Shown: positions 9,091 through 18,800 of the stretch, in pieces
How positions within the stretch are numbered: position 1 is the stretch's first letter
How the letters are laid out: each line of letters opens with the position of its first letter
Assembly: GCA_009699505.1 (NCBI GenBank)
Contig: WLOB01000005.1
Coordinates: 1 to 33,788 of the forward strand
Source of the DNA: Actinomycetota bacterium
GTDB taxonomy: Bacteria > Actinomycetota > Thermoleophilia > Solirubrobacterales > Solirubrobacteraceae
Direction: 5' to 3'
DNA: 33,788 nucleotides
Position numbers and translations under genes: made by a program
The notes under the pieces: generated by a model
The model's database searches: none
Told to the model about the DNA's origin: nothing
The model's input: the letters and a program-made list of their open reading frames with translations, nothing else

Positions 9091-10710
9091 GTGTCCCGCC
9101 GCCGCCTGATCGACCGGAGCCTCGCGACCCGGCTGCTCGGGCTGCAGCTCGTCGTCGTCGCGGTCGTCGTCGCCATCGGCGCGGCGGTCGCGATCCACTC
9201 GGCGCGGGAGGCGACCTACGACCGCCACCGCGACGAGACGCAGGCCGTGGCGCGGATCCTCGCGATCGAGCCGACGGTGCCCCGCGCGCTGGAGGGCCGG
9301 GACGCCACCCGCGCGCTGCAGCCGCTGACGGAGCGGATCCGCCGGGCGACCGGGATGTCGTTCATCACCGTGATGCGCCCGGACCGCACGCGCGTCACCC
9401 ACCCGGACCCCGGGCTGATCGGCCGGCCGTTCGTCGGCCGGATCGCCCCCGCGCTCGCCGGGGACGAGTTCACGGAGCGCTACACCGGCACCCTCGGCCG
9501 GTCCGTGCGGACGGTCTCGCCGCTGCGCGACGGGTCGGGGCGCATCGTCGGGCTCGTGGCGGTCGGCGTCACGCTCGACCGCATCGGCGACCTGGCGGCG
9601 GAGCAGCTCCCGGCGCTCGTGCTGCTGGCGCTGGCGACGTTCGCGGTCGGCGGCACGCTCTCCGTCCTCCTCGCGCGACGGATCAAGCGGCAGACGCTCG
9701 GCCTGGAGCCCGGGCGGATCACCGCGCTCTACGAGCACCACGACGCGACGCTCCACGCAATCGGCGAGGGCGTCCTCGTGACGGACGCCGCCGGCCGGCT
9801 GACGCTCGCCAACGACGAGGCCCGCCGGCTGCTCGGGCTGGGCGAGGACGCCGAGGGCCGGCCCGTCGCCGCGCTCGGCCTGGCGCCGGACCTCGCGACG
9901 CTCCTGGCGGACCGCGACCCGGTGCGCGACGCGACCCTCGTCGTCGGCGACCGCCTGCTGCTGGCCGCGCACACCCCGACCACGGTCGACGGGCGTCCCA
10001 CGGGCACGGTCACGATCCTGCGCGACCGCACGGAGCTCGAGGCGCTGGGCCGCGAGCTCGACGCCGTCCGCGGGATGACCGACGCGCTCCGCGCGCAGGC
10101 GCACGAGGCCGCCAACCGCATGCACACGATCGTCGGCCTGGTCGAGCTGGGACGCACGGACGAGGCGGTGCGGTTCGGCAGCGACGAGGCGTCGTTCGCG
10201 TCGGACCTGCTCGCCGACCTCGAGGCGCGGATCGACGAGCCGGCGCTCGTCGCCCTCGTCCTGGGCAAGGTCGCCGTGGCCCGGGAGCGCGGCGTCGCGC
10301 TGCGGGTCGCCGAGGACGGCGAGGTCCCGTCGACCGGGCTGCCGGCGGCGGACCTCGTGACGATCGTCGGCAACCTGCTCGACAACGCGATCGACGCGGC
10401 GGCGGTGCGCGGCGACGGGCACGTCGACCTTGTCCTGGGCGTGGTCGACGACGAGCTGGTGGTCGAGGTCGGCGACGACGGGCCCGGGCTGCCCGCGGGC
10501 GCGGCCGACCGGCTGTTCCGCGCCGGGTTCACCACGAAGCCCGCCGGCGCGGGTGGCCGGGGCGTCGGCCTGGCGCTCGTGGCGGGCGCGGCGGAGCGGC
10601 TCGGGGGCAGCGTCGCGGCGGAGGACCGCCCGGGCGGCGGCGCGTTGCTGCGGGTGCTGCTGCCGCTCGGGCACGCGGTCGCGACGGGGACGACGGAGGC
10701 GGGACGATGA
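9091..10710 (+). CDS. CitA/DcuS-family sensor histidine kinase
   Basis: N-terminal TM, periplasmic sensor region (VARILAIEPTVPRALEG...), second TM, H-box AHEAANRMHTIVGLVELG, N/G boxes GNLLDNAIDAA, DDGPGLP, FTTKPAGAGGRGVGLALV. GTG start. Confidence 0.88.
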   Translation: MSRRRLIDRSLATRLLGLQLVVVAVVVAIGAAVAIHSAREATYDRHRDETQAVARILAIEPTVPRALEGRDATRALQPLTERIRRATGMSFITVMRPDRTRVTHPDPGLIGRPFVGRIAPALAGDEFTERYTGTLGRSVRTVSPLRDGSGRIVGLVAVGVTLDRIGDLAAEQLPALVLLALATFAVGGTLSVLLARRIKRQTLGLEPGRITALYEHHDATLHAIGEGVLVTDAAGRLTLANDEARRLLGLGEDAEGRPVAALGLAPDLATLLADRDPVRDATLVVGDRLLLAAHTPTTVDGRPTGTVTILRDRTELEALGRELDAVRGMTDALRAQAHEAANRMHTIVGLVELGRTDEAVRFGSDEASFASDLLADLEARIDEPALVALVLGKVAVARERGVALRVAEDGEVPSTGLPAADLVTIVGNLLDNAIDAAAVRGDGHVDLVLGVVDDELVVEVGDDGPGLPAGAADRLFRAGFTTKPAGAGGRGVGLALVAGAAERLGGSVAAEDRPGGGALLRVLLPLGHAVATGTTEAGR

Positions 10711-11387
10711 GCATCCGGACCCTGGTGGTCGACGACGACGCGCACGTCGCGGGCGTCCACCGCGAGTTCGTCGAGCGGACGCCCGGGTTCGTGCCCGTCG
10801 GGGTGGTGCACCGCGGCGCGGAGGCGCTGGGCGCGATCGCCGCCGGGGGCGTCGACCTCGTCCTCCTGGACCTCTACCTGCCCGACGTGCACGGCCTCGA
10901 GGTCTGCCGGCGACTGCAGGCGGGCCAGGGCGAGCGGCCCGACGTCATCGCCGTGACCGCCGCCCGCGACGTCGCGACGGTGCACCGCGCCGTGGGCCAC
11001 GGCGTCGTGCAGTACCTCGTCAAGCCGTTCTCGTACGCGACGTTCCGCGACAAGCTCGAGCGCTACGCCGCGTTCCGCAGCACCGTCTCGGCCGGTGCCC
11101 GCGAGGCGGACCAGGGGGCGGTCGACGCGCTGCTCGGCGGCCTGCGCGGCTCGTCCCTGCCGACGCTGCCCAAGGGCCTGTCGCGTCCCACCTACGACCT
11201 CGTCGCGAAGGCGCTGCAGGGCACGGAGGGCGAGCGCTCCGCGGTCGAGGTCGCCGACGCGTGCGGCATCTCGCGCGTGACCGCCCGCCGCTACCTCGAG
11301 CACCTCGTCGGCGAGGGCCGCGCCGAGCTCTCCATGCGGTACGGCAGCTCGGGGCGCCCCGAGCACCGCTACGGCTGGGTGCGCTGA
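10707..11387 (+). CDS. CitB/DcuR-family response regulator
   Basis: MSIRTLVVDDDAHVAGVHREFVERTPGF, DLVLLDLYLPDVHGLEVCR, VQYLVKPFSYATFRDKL, C-terminal HTH GISRVTARRYLEHLV; ATGA overlap with the kinase stop. Confidence 0.92.
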   Translation: MSIRTLVVDDDAHVAGVHREFVERTPGFVPVGVVHRGAEALGAIAAGGVDLVLLDLYLPDVHGLEVCRRLQAGQGERPDVIAVTAARDVATVHRAVGHGVVQYLVKPFSYATFRDKLERYAAFRSTVSAGAREADQGAVDALLGGLRGSSLPTLPKGLSRPTYDLVAKALQGTEGERSAVEVADACGISRVTARRYLEHLVGEGRAELSMRYGSSGRPEHRYGWVR

Positions 11388-11405
11388 GGCCCGTCGGGTC
11401 CGGGA

Positions 11406-11446
11406 CGCCGGGCGGGCGCGCCGAGCACCGTCGGGTCCGCCCGGCG
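11406..11446. terminator. Hairpin between convergent response regulator and PPTase genes
   Basis: Perfect 10-bp stem cgccgggcgg / ccgcccggcg, 21-nt loop, in the 82-bp convergent intergenic gap. Confidence 0.5.
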
Positions 11447-11469
11447 CAGCGCGGGACCGCGGAGCACCG

Positions 11470-12192
11470 TCAGGTCCCGGGGCGCCGACCGGGCACGACG
11501 ACCGTCGGCTCGACGCCCCGCGGCGCCCGGACGGCGACCGCCCCGAGGTGCTCCGGGCCCGCATCGACGTCCAGCACGTGCAGGCCGTCCGCCGCGACGC
11601 CCCGCGTGCCGGCCCACGCCGTGCTGTGCTCGTGCAGCGGCTCGGCCAGGCCGACGCCGCGGGCCTTCGTCGCGGCCTCCTTGCGGACCCACACGCGCAG
11701 GAGCGCCGCGGACCGGTCGGTCGCGGCGACGACGAGCCGCCGCTCGTCGGGGTGCAGCTCCGGCAGCAGACCCTCCAGCTCGGCGGCCGGCCGGTCGCGC
11801 GGCTCGACGTCGACCCCGACCTCGTGCGCCGCCAGGGCCACGACGGCGAGCCCCGCGGCGTGGCTCAGCGAGACGTGCAGGCCGGGGGCCTGCGGCAGCA
11901 CGGGCCGGCCGTGCGGCTCGCCGCAGGAGGGACAGGGCGCGGCGCCGAGCACGACCTCGCGGGGGGCGACGCCCAGCACGGGCGCGACCACGCTCCGCAG
12001 CCCGACGTGGGCGACGAGGTAGAGGTCGCGGTCCGCGGCCCGGCGGAACGCCGCGGCCCGCTCGCGCTCCTGGGCGGACAGCACGCCCGAGGCCTCCCGC
12101 GCCGCGGCGACCGCGTCGGCGGTGACCGGCAGGCGGCGGAGGCGGACCTCGCCGGGCGGCGGCGGGACCGTCCCGTCGCCCGCCGGGGTCAT
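11470..12192 (-). CDS. 4'-phosphopantetheinyl transferase (Sfp type)
   Basis: GLHVSLSHAAGLAVVALAAHEVGVDVEPRDRP and LRVWVRKEAATKARGVGL; 4-bp overlap with the upstream ABC gene. Confidence 0.9.
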   Translation of the reverse strand: MTPAGDGTVPPPPGEVRLRRLPVTADAVAAAREASGVLSAQERERAAAFRRAADRDLYLVAHVGLRSVVAPVLGVAPREVVLGAAPCPSCGEPHGRPVLPQAPGLHVSLSHAAGLAVVALAAHEVGVDVEPRDRPAAELEGLLPELHPDERRLVVAATDRSAALLRVWVRKEAATKARGVGLAEPLHEHSTAWAGTRGVAADGLHVLDVDAGPEHLGAVAVRAPRGVEPTVVVPGRRPGT

Positions 12193-14000
12193 CGCTCCCG
12201 CGCGGAGGCCCAGGCACCCCAGAGCCGCGCGTAGGGGCCGCCGGCCGCCACGAGCTCGTCGTGGGGGCCCTGCTCCACGACGCGGCCGGCCTCGAGGACG
12301 ACGACCCGGTCGGCGGTCGCGGCCTGCTTCAGCCGGTGCGCGACGACGAGCGCCGTGCGTCCCGCGAGGGCGCCGTCGGCGGAGCGCTCGAGCTCGCGGG
12401 CGCCGGCGCTGCCGGACTCCGCCGTGGCCTCGTCGAGGACGGCGACGAGCGGGTCGCGCAGGACGAGCCGCGCCAGGGCGAGCTGCTGCGCCTGCGTCGT
12501 CGTCGGCTCCCGCCCGCCCTCGCCGACGACCGTCGCGAGGCCCTCGGGGAGCGCCCGCACCCAGCCGTCCGCGCCGACGGTGGCCAGCGCCGCGTGCAGC
12601 TCGTCGTCCGTGGCGTCCGGGCGGGCCAGGCGCAGGTCGTCGCCGAGGGTGCCCGCGAAGACGTGGACCTCCTGGGTGACGAGGAGGACGGTGTCGGCCG
12701 CCCGGGTCGGCCCGAGCTCGTCGAGCGTCGCCCCGCCGATCAGGATGCTGCCGCGCGTCGGGCGGTCGATGCCGCAGACGAGGCGCGCCAGGGTCGTCTT
12801 GCCCGCGCCGGTGGTGCCGATCAGGGCGACCCGCTCGCCGGGCGCGATCCGCAGGTCGACGTCGTGGAGGACGGGGTGGCCGGGGACGTGCTCGTGGCCG
12901 ACGCCGCGCAGCACGACCTCGCCGTCGCGGGCCGTGGCCGGCTCCGCGGGGTCCTCGGGCGGCTCGATGCTCGCGACGCCGACGAGGCGGGCGAGCGCCG
13001 TCGTCGCCTCCTGGATGTCGTCCACGAGCATGAGGAGCGTCCCGATCGGGTCGAACGCGCGGTGGAAGTAGAGCGCGCCGGCGGTCGCCGTGCCGACGCT
13101 GATCGTGCCCGCGTCGACGAGCAGGAAGCCCGCGACGACGACCGCCGAGAGCCCCACGAGCTCGGCGCCGTTGAGCTTGGGGAACATCCGCGCCAGCAGG
13201 CGGAACCCGTGGAGCGCCTCGTCGCGCGCCGCGCCCGAGGTCTCGCGGACGCGCTCCAGGCGGGCGTCCCCGATCCGCAGGGCCCGCGACGTCGGCGCGC
13301 CGGCGAACGCGTCGAGCAGCTGCTGGGTGCGCTCGCCCTCGAGGACCCGCTGGCGCCGGTAGACGGGGACGGCGTCGCGCAGGTAGGCGCGCAGGGCGAG
13401 GACCTGGATCGGCGCGGCGGCCAGCGCCGCGAGCGCGAGGCGCCAGTCCAGGACGACGAGCCCGACGACGGTCAGGCCGACGGTGAGGCCGGCGCCCGCG
13501 ATCGTCGGGACCGTGGCGGAGATCGCCCGGGAGACGATCTCGACGTCGCCGCCGATCCGGCTGAGGAGGTCGCCGGAGCCCGCCCGCTCCACCCGCCGCA
13601 GCGGGATCCGGAGCGCCCGGCCGACGACGCGTTCGCGCAGGTCCGCCAGGACGGACTCGCCCAGGCGCACGACGAGCTGGCCGCCGACGCCCGTCAGGAG
13701 CGCCTGCACGAGGGCGGCCGCGAGGAGCAGGCCGGCGGCGACGGCGAGGTCGCCCGTGCCGCGGTCGTCGGCGACGATGTCGACGACGAGGCCCAGCAGC
13801 GGCGGCACCGCGAGCCCCGCGGCGGCGCCGCCCACGAGCACGAGCAGCGACGCGAGCCCGAGGCCCGGCCGGTCGGCGACGAGGCGGGCGACGACGCGGC
13901 GGGCCTCGCGCGGCTCGGCCGTGGGCAGCAGGTCGGCGGTGGCGACGGGGCGCCCGCCGTCGGGGCGGCCGCCGGTCGCGGGAACGTCCGGGGCGCTCAC
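12189..14000 (-). CDS. ABC exporter (TMD-NBD fusion), half-transporter A: intact Walker A/B, degenerate signature
   Basis: TM domain plus RVALIGTTGAGKTTLARLV (Walker A), LLVTQEVHVF (Q-loop), LVAVLDEAT (Walker B), VVAHRL (H-loop); signature position reads EPTTTQAQQLALARL. Confidence 0.9.
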   Translation of the reverse strand: MSAPDVPATGGRPDGGRPVATADLLPTAEPREARRVVARLVADRPGLGLASLLVLVGGAAAGLAVPPLLGLVVDIVADDRGTGDLAVAAGLLLAAALVQALLTGVGGQLVVRLGESVLADLRERVVGRALRIPLRRVERAGSGDLLSRIGGDVEIVSRAISATVPTIAGAGLTVGLTVVGLVVLDWRLALAALAAAPIQVLALRAYLRDAVPVYRRQRVLEGERTQQLLDAFAGAPTSRALRIGDARLERVRETSGAARDEALHGFRLLARMFPKLNGAELVGLSAVVVAGFLLVDAGTISVGTATAGALYFHRAFDPIGTLLMLVDDIQEATTALARLVGVASIEPPEDPAEPATARDGEVVLRGVGHEHVPGHPVLHDVDLRIAPGERVALIGTTGAGKTTLARLVCGIDRPTRGSILIGGATLDELGPTRAADTVLLVTQEVHVFAGTLGDDLRLARPDATDDELHAALATVGADGWVRALPEGLATVVGEGGREPTTTQAQQLALARLVLRDPLVAVLDEATAESGSAGARELERSADGALAGRTALVVAHRLKQAATADRVVVLEAGRVVEQGPHDELVAAGGPYARLWGAWASARER

Positions 14001-15769
14001 GAGAGCACCGCCGCCCGGTAGGCGTCCTCGCGCTGCACGAGCTCCGCGTGGGTGCCCTCGGCGACGACGCCGTCGTCGCCGAGGAGGACGACGCGGTCGC
14101 AGGCCGCCAGCAGCGACGGGCTCGTGGCGACGACGACCGTGGTGGCGCCGTCGCGCAGGCGCCGGACGCCCGAGGCGATGCGCGCCTCGGTCACCGCGTC
14201 GACCGCCGTCGTCGGCTCGTGCAGCACCAGGACGGGCGGGGAGGCCGCGAGCGCGCGGGCCAGGGCGACGCGCTGGCGCTGCCCGCCGGAGAGCGACCGG
14301 CCGCGCTCGCCGACCTGGCCGTCGAGGCCGCCGGGGATCGCGCGGACGGCCTCGTCGGCGCCGCTCGCGTCGAGGACCGCGGCCAGGTCGTGCACGGGCC
14401 CGGCCGCCGCCAGGACGTTGTCGCGGACGGTGCCGGAGAAGAGCGCCGCGTCGTGGTCGGCGACGAGGACCAGGCCGCGCGCGTCGTCCAGCGCCAGGTC
14501 CGAGGTGGGCCGGCCGTCGACGCGCAGGGCGCCGGGTGGTGCCTCGCCGCGGTGGGCGAGCAGGTCGACCAGCGCGGACGAGGCGGCGGGATCGGCGGCG
14601 ACGACGCCGAGGTGCTCGCCCGCGGCGACCTGCAGGCCCGGCGTGCCGGCGGGGGTGGGGGCGACCGCGAGGGCGACGGCGGACGGGACGGCCTCGGCGC
14701 GCCCGCGAGCCGGCTCCGCGGCGCGCGGGTCCTCGCGGTCCGGCGCGGCCTGCAGGAGCGCCGAGACGCGGTCGGCGGCGGCGCGCGACTCGGCCAGCAG
14801 GGTGCTCGCGAAGGCCAGGCGCTGCAGCGGGCCGACGAGGAACTGCGTCAGGCCGACCGCGGCGACGAGCTCGCCGATGCTGATGGTGCCGTCGAGCGCG
14901 AGGCGCCCGCCGACCCAGGCGACGATCGCGAGGAACGCGCCGCTGATGAGGACGTTCGCGCCGAGCAGCAGGTTCTGGGCGACCCCGGCGCGGACGGCGG
15001 CGTCGAGGGCGCGACGGCTCGCGACGCGGTAGCGCTCGGCGCCGGCGCGCTCCGCGCCGATGCCCTTCAGGACCCGCAGGCCCGACGCCAGGTCGGTCGC
15101 CACGCCCGCGGCCTCGGCGGCGCGCGCCTGGTCGACGCCGCTGCGGCGCTCGAGCGGCCGCGCGAGGAGCTGCAGCGCGTAGAGGAGCGGCGGCGTGCCG
15201 AGGAGGACGAGCAGCCCGAGCGGCAGCGACGTCGCGAGCAGCACCGCGGCCGTCACGACGATCGCGGCGATCGCGGCCCCGCCGACGCTCACGGCCTCGA
15301 GGACGTCGACGGTGCGCCGCGCGTCGGAGCCCGCGACCGTCACCTGCGCGCCGGCGGAGCCGCCGACGTCGGCCCGGACCGCGCCCGGCCGCGGGGGCGC
15401 GGCGATGCCCGCGGCGGCGAGGACCCGGCGGGCCAGCGCGGTGCGCAGGTCGTGCTCGCCGCGCTCGAGCCCGCCGACGAGCGTCAGCAGCTGCACCCGG
15501 TAGGCCGTGGTCAGGAGCGCGAAGAGCAGGGCGAGCACCACGATCCAGAGGACGAGCTCGCCGGCGTCGCGGCGCTCGATCGCCCGGTCGACGAGCACGC
15601 CGATCAGGACGGGGACGAAGGCCTCGCAGGTCTGGTGGACGACCCCGCCGAGGGTCGAGACGACGGCCGGGCGACGGCGCTCGCGCAGGACCTGGCGCAG
15701 CAGCGGCCGGCCCCCGGCGGCGGGCACGGCGGGACCGTCCGCCCCGGGGGAGAGGGCGGGGGTGGACAC
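13997..15769 (-). CDS. ABC exporter (TMD-NBD fusion), half-transporter B: intact LSGGQ, degenerate Walker A/B and H-loop
   Basis: GTG start VSTPALSPGADGPAV...; TM domain; Walker A position reads HLGVVAADPAASSALVDLL; signature SLSGGQRQRVALARAL; Walker B position LVLHEPTTAVD; H-loop position VATSPSLL. Carried inside the artefactual 4486-aa ORF. Confidence 0.88.
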   Translation of the reverse strand: MSTPALSPGADGPAVPAAGGRPLLRQVLRERRRPAVVSTLGGVVHQTCEAFVPVLIGVLVDRAIERRDAGELVLWIVVLALLFALLTTAYRVQLLTLVGGLERGEHDLRTALARRVLAAAGIAAPPRPGAVRADVGGSAGAQVTVAGSDARRTVDVLEAVSVGGAAIAAIVVTAAVLLATSLPLGLLVLLGTPPLLYALQLLARPLERRSGVDQARAAEAAGVATDLASGLRVLKGIGAERAGAERYRVASRRALDAAVRAGVAQNLLLGANVLISGAFLAIVAWVGGRLALDGTISIGELVAAVGLTQFLVGPLQRLAFASTLLAESRAAADRVSALLQAAPDREDPRAAEPARGRAEAVPSAVALAVAPTPAGTPGLQVAAGEHLGVVAADPAASSALVDLLAHRGEAPPGALRVDGRPTSDLALDDARGLVLVADHDAALFSGTVRDNVLAAAGPVHDLAAVLDASGADEAVRAIPGGLDGQVGERGRSLSGGQRQRVALARALAASPPVLVLHEPTTAVDAVTEARIASGVRRLRDGATTVVVATSPSLLAACDRVVLLGDDGVVAEGTHAELVQREDAYRAAVLS

Positions 15770-15788
15770 CGGGGTTAGGCTACCCTTG
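15770..15788. promoter_or_regulatory. Iron-box-like site over the ABC exporter promoter
   Basis: cgggGTTAGGCTAcCCTtg vs IdeR/DtxR-type consensus TTAGGTTAGGCTAACCTAA: 13/19 by hand. Minus-strand -10 TAGCCT (15782-15777) lies 7 nt from the GTG start. Confidence 0.55.
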
Positions 15789-15828
15789 CGCCGCCGGCGG
15801 GGGAGTCCGGCCCGCCGCGAACATCGTG

Positions 15829-15847
15829 TTAGGGTCACCGAATGACT
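15829..15847. promoter_or_regulatory. Weaker iron-box-like half site and -10 element over the NRPS start
   Basis: TTAGGgTcaCCgAA (10/19 vs palindrome consensus by hand); -10-like TAGGGT (15830-15835) lies 6 nt from the NRPS ATG at 15842. Confidence 0.4.
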
Positions 15848-18800
15848 GGGACGTGCCCCCCCGAGCGCCCCGAGTCCCGCCAGGACGACGAGCGGCACCG
15901 TCTCCTCGTGGAGCTCGCCACGGACGACCGCGTCGTGGTCGACGAGACGTGGCCCGCGGCGTTCCTGCGCCGTGCCGCCGAGCGCCCCGACGCGGTCGCC
16001 GTCGTCTGCGAGGAGCAGGCCTGGACGTACGCCGAGCTCGACGCCCGCTCCGCCCGGATCGCCCGCGAGCTCCTGCGCCGCGGGGTCGGTGCCGAGGACG
16101 TCGTCGGGGTCGCCGTGCCGCGCTCGTGCGACATGGTCGCCGCCCTCCTCGGCGTGATGCGCGCCGGCGCGGCGTACCTGCCCCTCGACCTCGACCACCC
16201 CGCCGAGCGCGTCGCGTACATGCTGGAGGACGCCGGGGTGCGGGCCGTCCTGACGACCGCCGCCCTGCGGGACGACCTGCCCGCGGTCGACGGCCTGCGG
16301 CCGGTCCTGCTCGACGCGTTGCCCGCGGGGGCGGCCCCCGCCGCCGCCACCGCCGCCCCCGACCCGGCCGGCCCCGCCTCGATCCACGCCGCCGCCTACG
16401 TCATCTACACCTCCGGCTCGACGGGCCGGCCGAAGGGCGTCGTCCTGTCGCACGAGGGGATCGGCAGCCTGATCGCCACCGCCGTCGACCGCCTCGGCGT
16501 GGACGGGGACAGCCGCGTCGTGCAGTTCGCGTCCGTCGGCTTCGACGTCGCGGTCTGGGACCTCTGCATGGCGCTCGGCGTCGGCGGGCGCGTGGTCGTC
16601 GTGCCGTCGGACCGCCGCGTCGCCGGCCCCGCGCTCACCCACTACATCGCCGACCACGGCGGGACGCACATGATCCTGCCGCCGTCGCTCGTCGGCGCGC
16701 TGCCCGACGACTGCACGCTGCCGGACGGGGCCGTCCTCGTCGTCGGCACGGAGGCCGTCCCCGCCGCGGTCATCGCCCGCTGGGGCGCGCGGCTGCGGGT
16801 CGTCGTCGCCTACGGGCTGACGGAGGCGACCGTCAACTCGACCCTGTGGACGGCGCGCCCCGACCACGAGGGGCCCGTGCCGATCGGCGTCCCGGACCCC
16901 AACACCCGCTGCTACGTCCTGGACGAGGCGCTCGAGCCGGTGCCGGTGGGGACGGAGGGCGAGCTCTACGTCGGCGGCCGCGGCCTCGCGCGGGGCTACC
17001 TCGGGCGGCCGGCCCTGACCGCCGGGCGGTTCGTCGCCGACCCGCACGCCGCGGCGGCCGGGATCCCCGGCGCCCGCATGTACCGCACGGGCGACCGGGC
17101 GCGGTGGCGGCCCGACGGGACGATCGACTTCCTCGGCCGCGGCGACGGCCAGGTCAAGGTCCGCGGCCACCGCGTCGAGACGGGCGAGGTCGAGGCCGCG
17201 CTCGTGCGCCACCCCGGCGTGCGCCAGGCGGCGGTCGTCGTGCGCGAGGACGCGGCCGCGGACGGGCCGGCGGTCGCCCGGCTCGTCGGCTACGTCGTCC
17301 CCCGCGACGCCGCGGACGCCCCGGACCCCGCGGTGCTGCGCGACCACGTCGCCGCGGCGCTGCCCGCGGCGATGGTGCCCTCCGCGGTCGTCCTCGTCGA
17401 GGGCGCGCTGCCGCTGACCCCGAACGGCAAGCTCGACCGTCGGGCGCTGCCGGCCCCGGACTTCTCCGCGCTGGCCGGCGACGACGCGCCGCGGGACGAG
17501 CGCGAGCGGGTCGTCGCCGAGCTCGTCGCCGCCACGCTCGGGCTCCCGCGCGTCGGGATCCACGACGACTTCTTCGCCCTCGGCGGCGACAGCATCGTGG
17601 CGATCGGCCTCGTCGGCCGCGCCCGGGAGGCCGGGCTGCTCCTGCGCCCGCGCGACGTCTTCGACCGCCGCACGCCGGCGGGGCTCGCCGAGGTCGCCCG
17701 CGAGGCGCACGGCACCGTCCACGACGACGACGGCGTCGGCCACGTGCCCGCCACGCCGATCGTGCACTGGCTGCGCGAGCTCGGCGGCAGCATCGGCGCG
17801 TTCCACCAGGGCGTCCTCCTGCGCGCCCCCGCGGACCTCCACGACGAGGGGCTGCGCACGCTCGTCCAGGCCCTGCTCGACCACCACGACCTGCTCCGCG
17901 CCCGGCTGCACCGCGGCGACGGCTGGAGCCTCGACGTCCTGCCGCGCGGCGCCGTCGCCGCGGTCGACGTGCTGCACCGGGTCGACGTGGGGGAGGAGCC
18001 GGACGCCCTGCGCCGCGCGACCGCCGCGGCCCGCGCGGCCGGCGTGGCGCGGCTCTCGCCCGACGCCGGCCGGACGATCGACGTCACCTGGCTGCGCCCG
18101 GCCGACGGCGGCGAGGGCCGGCTGCTCGTCCTGGTCCACCACCTCGTCGTCGACGGGGTGACGTGGCGCGTCCTGCGCGAGGACCTCGAGCGGGCCTGGT
18201 GCGCCGTCGTGGAGGGCCGCGGTGTGACGCTCGCCCCCGTCGCCACGTCCTTCCGCACCTGGGCGCGACGCCTGCAGGCCGCCGGCACGACGGGCGCCCG
18301 GCGCGGGGAGCTCGAGGGGTGGCGGGACGTCGCCGCGACGCCGGACCCGCTCCTCGGCGACCGCGCGCTCGACCCGGCGCGCGACCTCGTCGGCGGCTCC
18401 GGGGCGCTCGAGGTGCGGCTCGGCCCCGACGACGTCGAGCCGCTCCTGGGCCGCCTGCCCGCGAGCTACCGCGGCACGGTCAACGACGTGCTCCTGACCG
18501 CCCTGGCCGTCGCGGTCGACCGCTGGCGGGCGACGCGCGGCGTGGCCGGCGCGGGCGCCCCCGTGCTCGTCGACCTGGAGGGCCACGGCCGCGAGGACGT
18601 GTTCGAGGACGTCGACGTCGCCCGCACGCTGGGGTGGTTCACGACCGTCTTCCCCGTCCGCCTGGCGCCGGGGTCGGTCGACTGGGCGTCGTTCGTCGAC
18701 GGCGGCGCGGCGGCCGGCGACGCGCTGCGGCGCGTGAAGGAGGGCCTGCGCGCCTTCCCCGACCGCGGCCTCGGCCACGGCGTCCTGCGCCACCTGGACC

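Noticed and set aside
7417-10674. 1085-aa minus-strand ORF opposite the symporter and histidine kinase
   Set aside because: Low-complexity Arg/Asp/Val composition, antisense to two clearly motif-supported genes.
5778-11387. 1869-aa plus-strand ORF
   Set aside because: Only its last 226 aa (10707-11387) are a real response regulator; the remainder is off-frame over the hydrolase, symporter and kinase genes.
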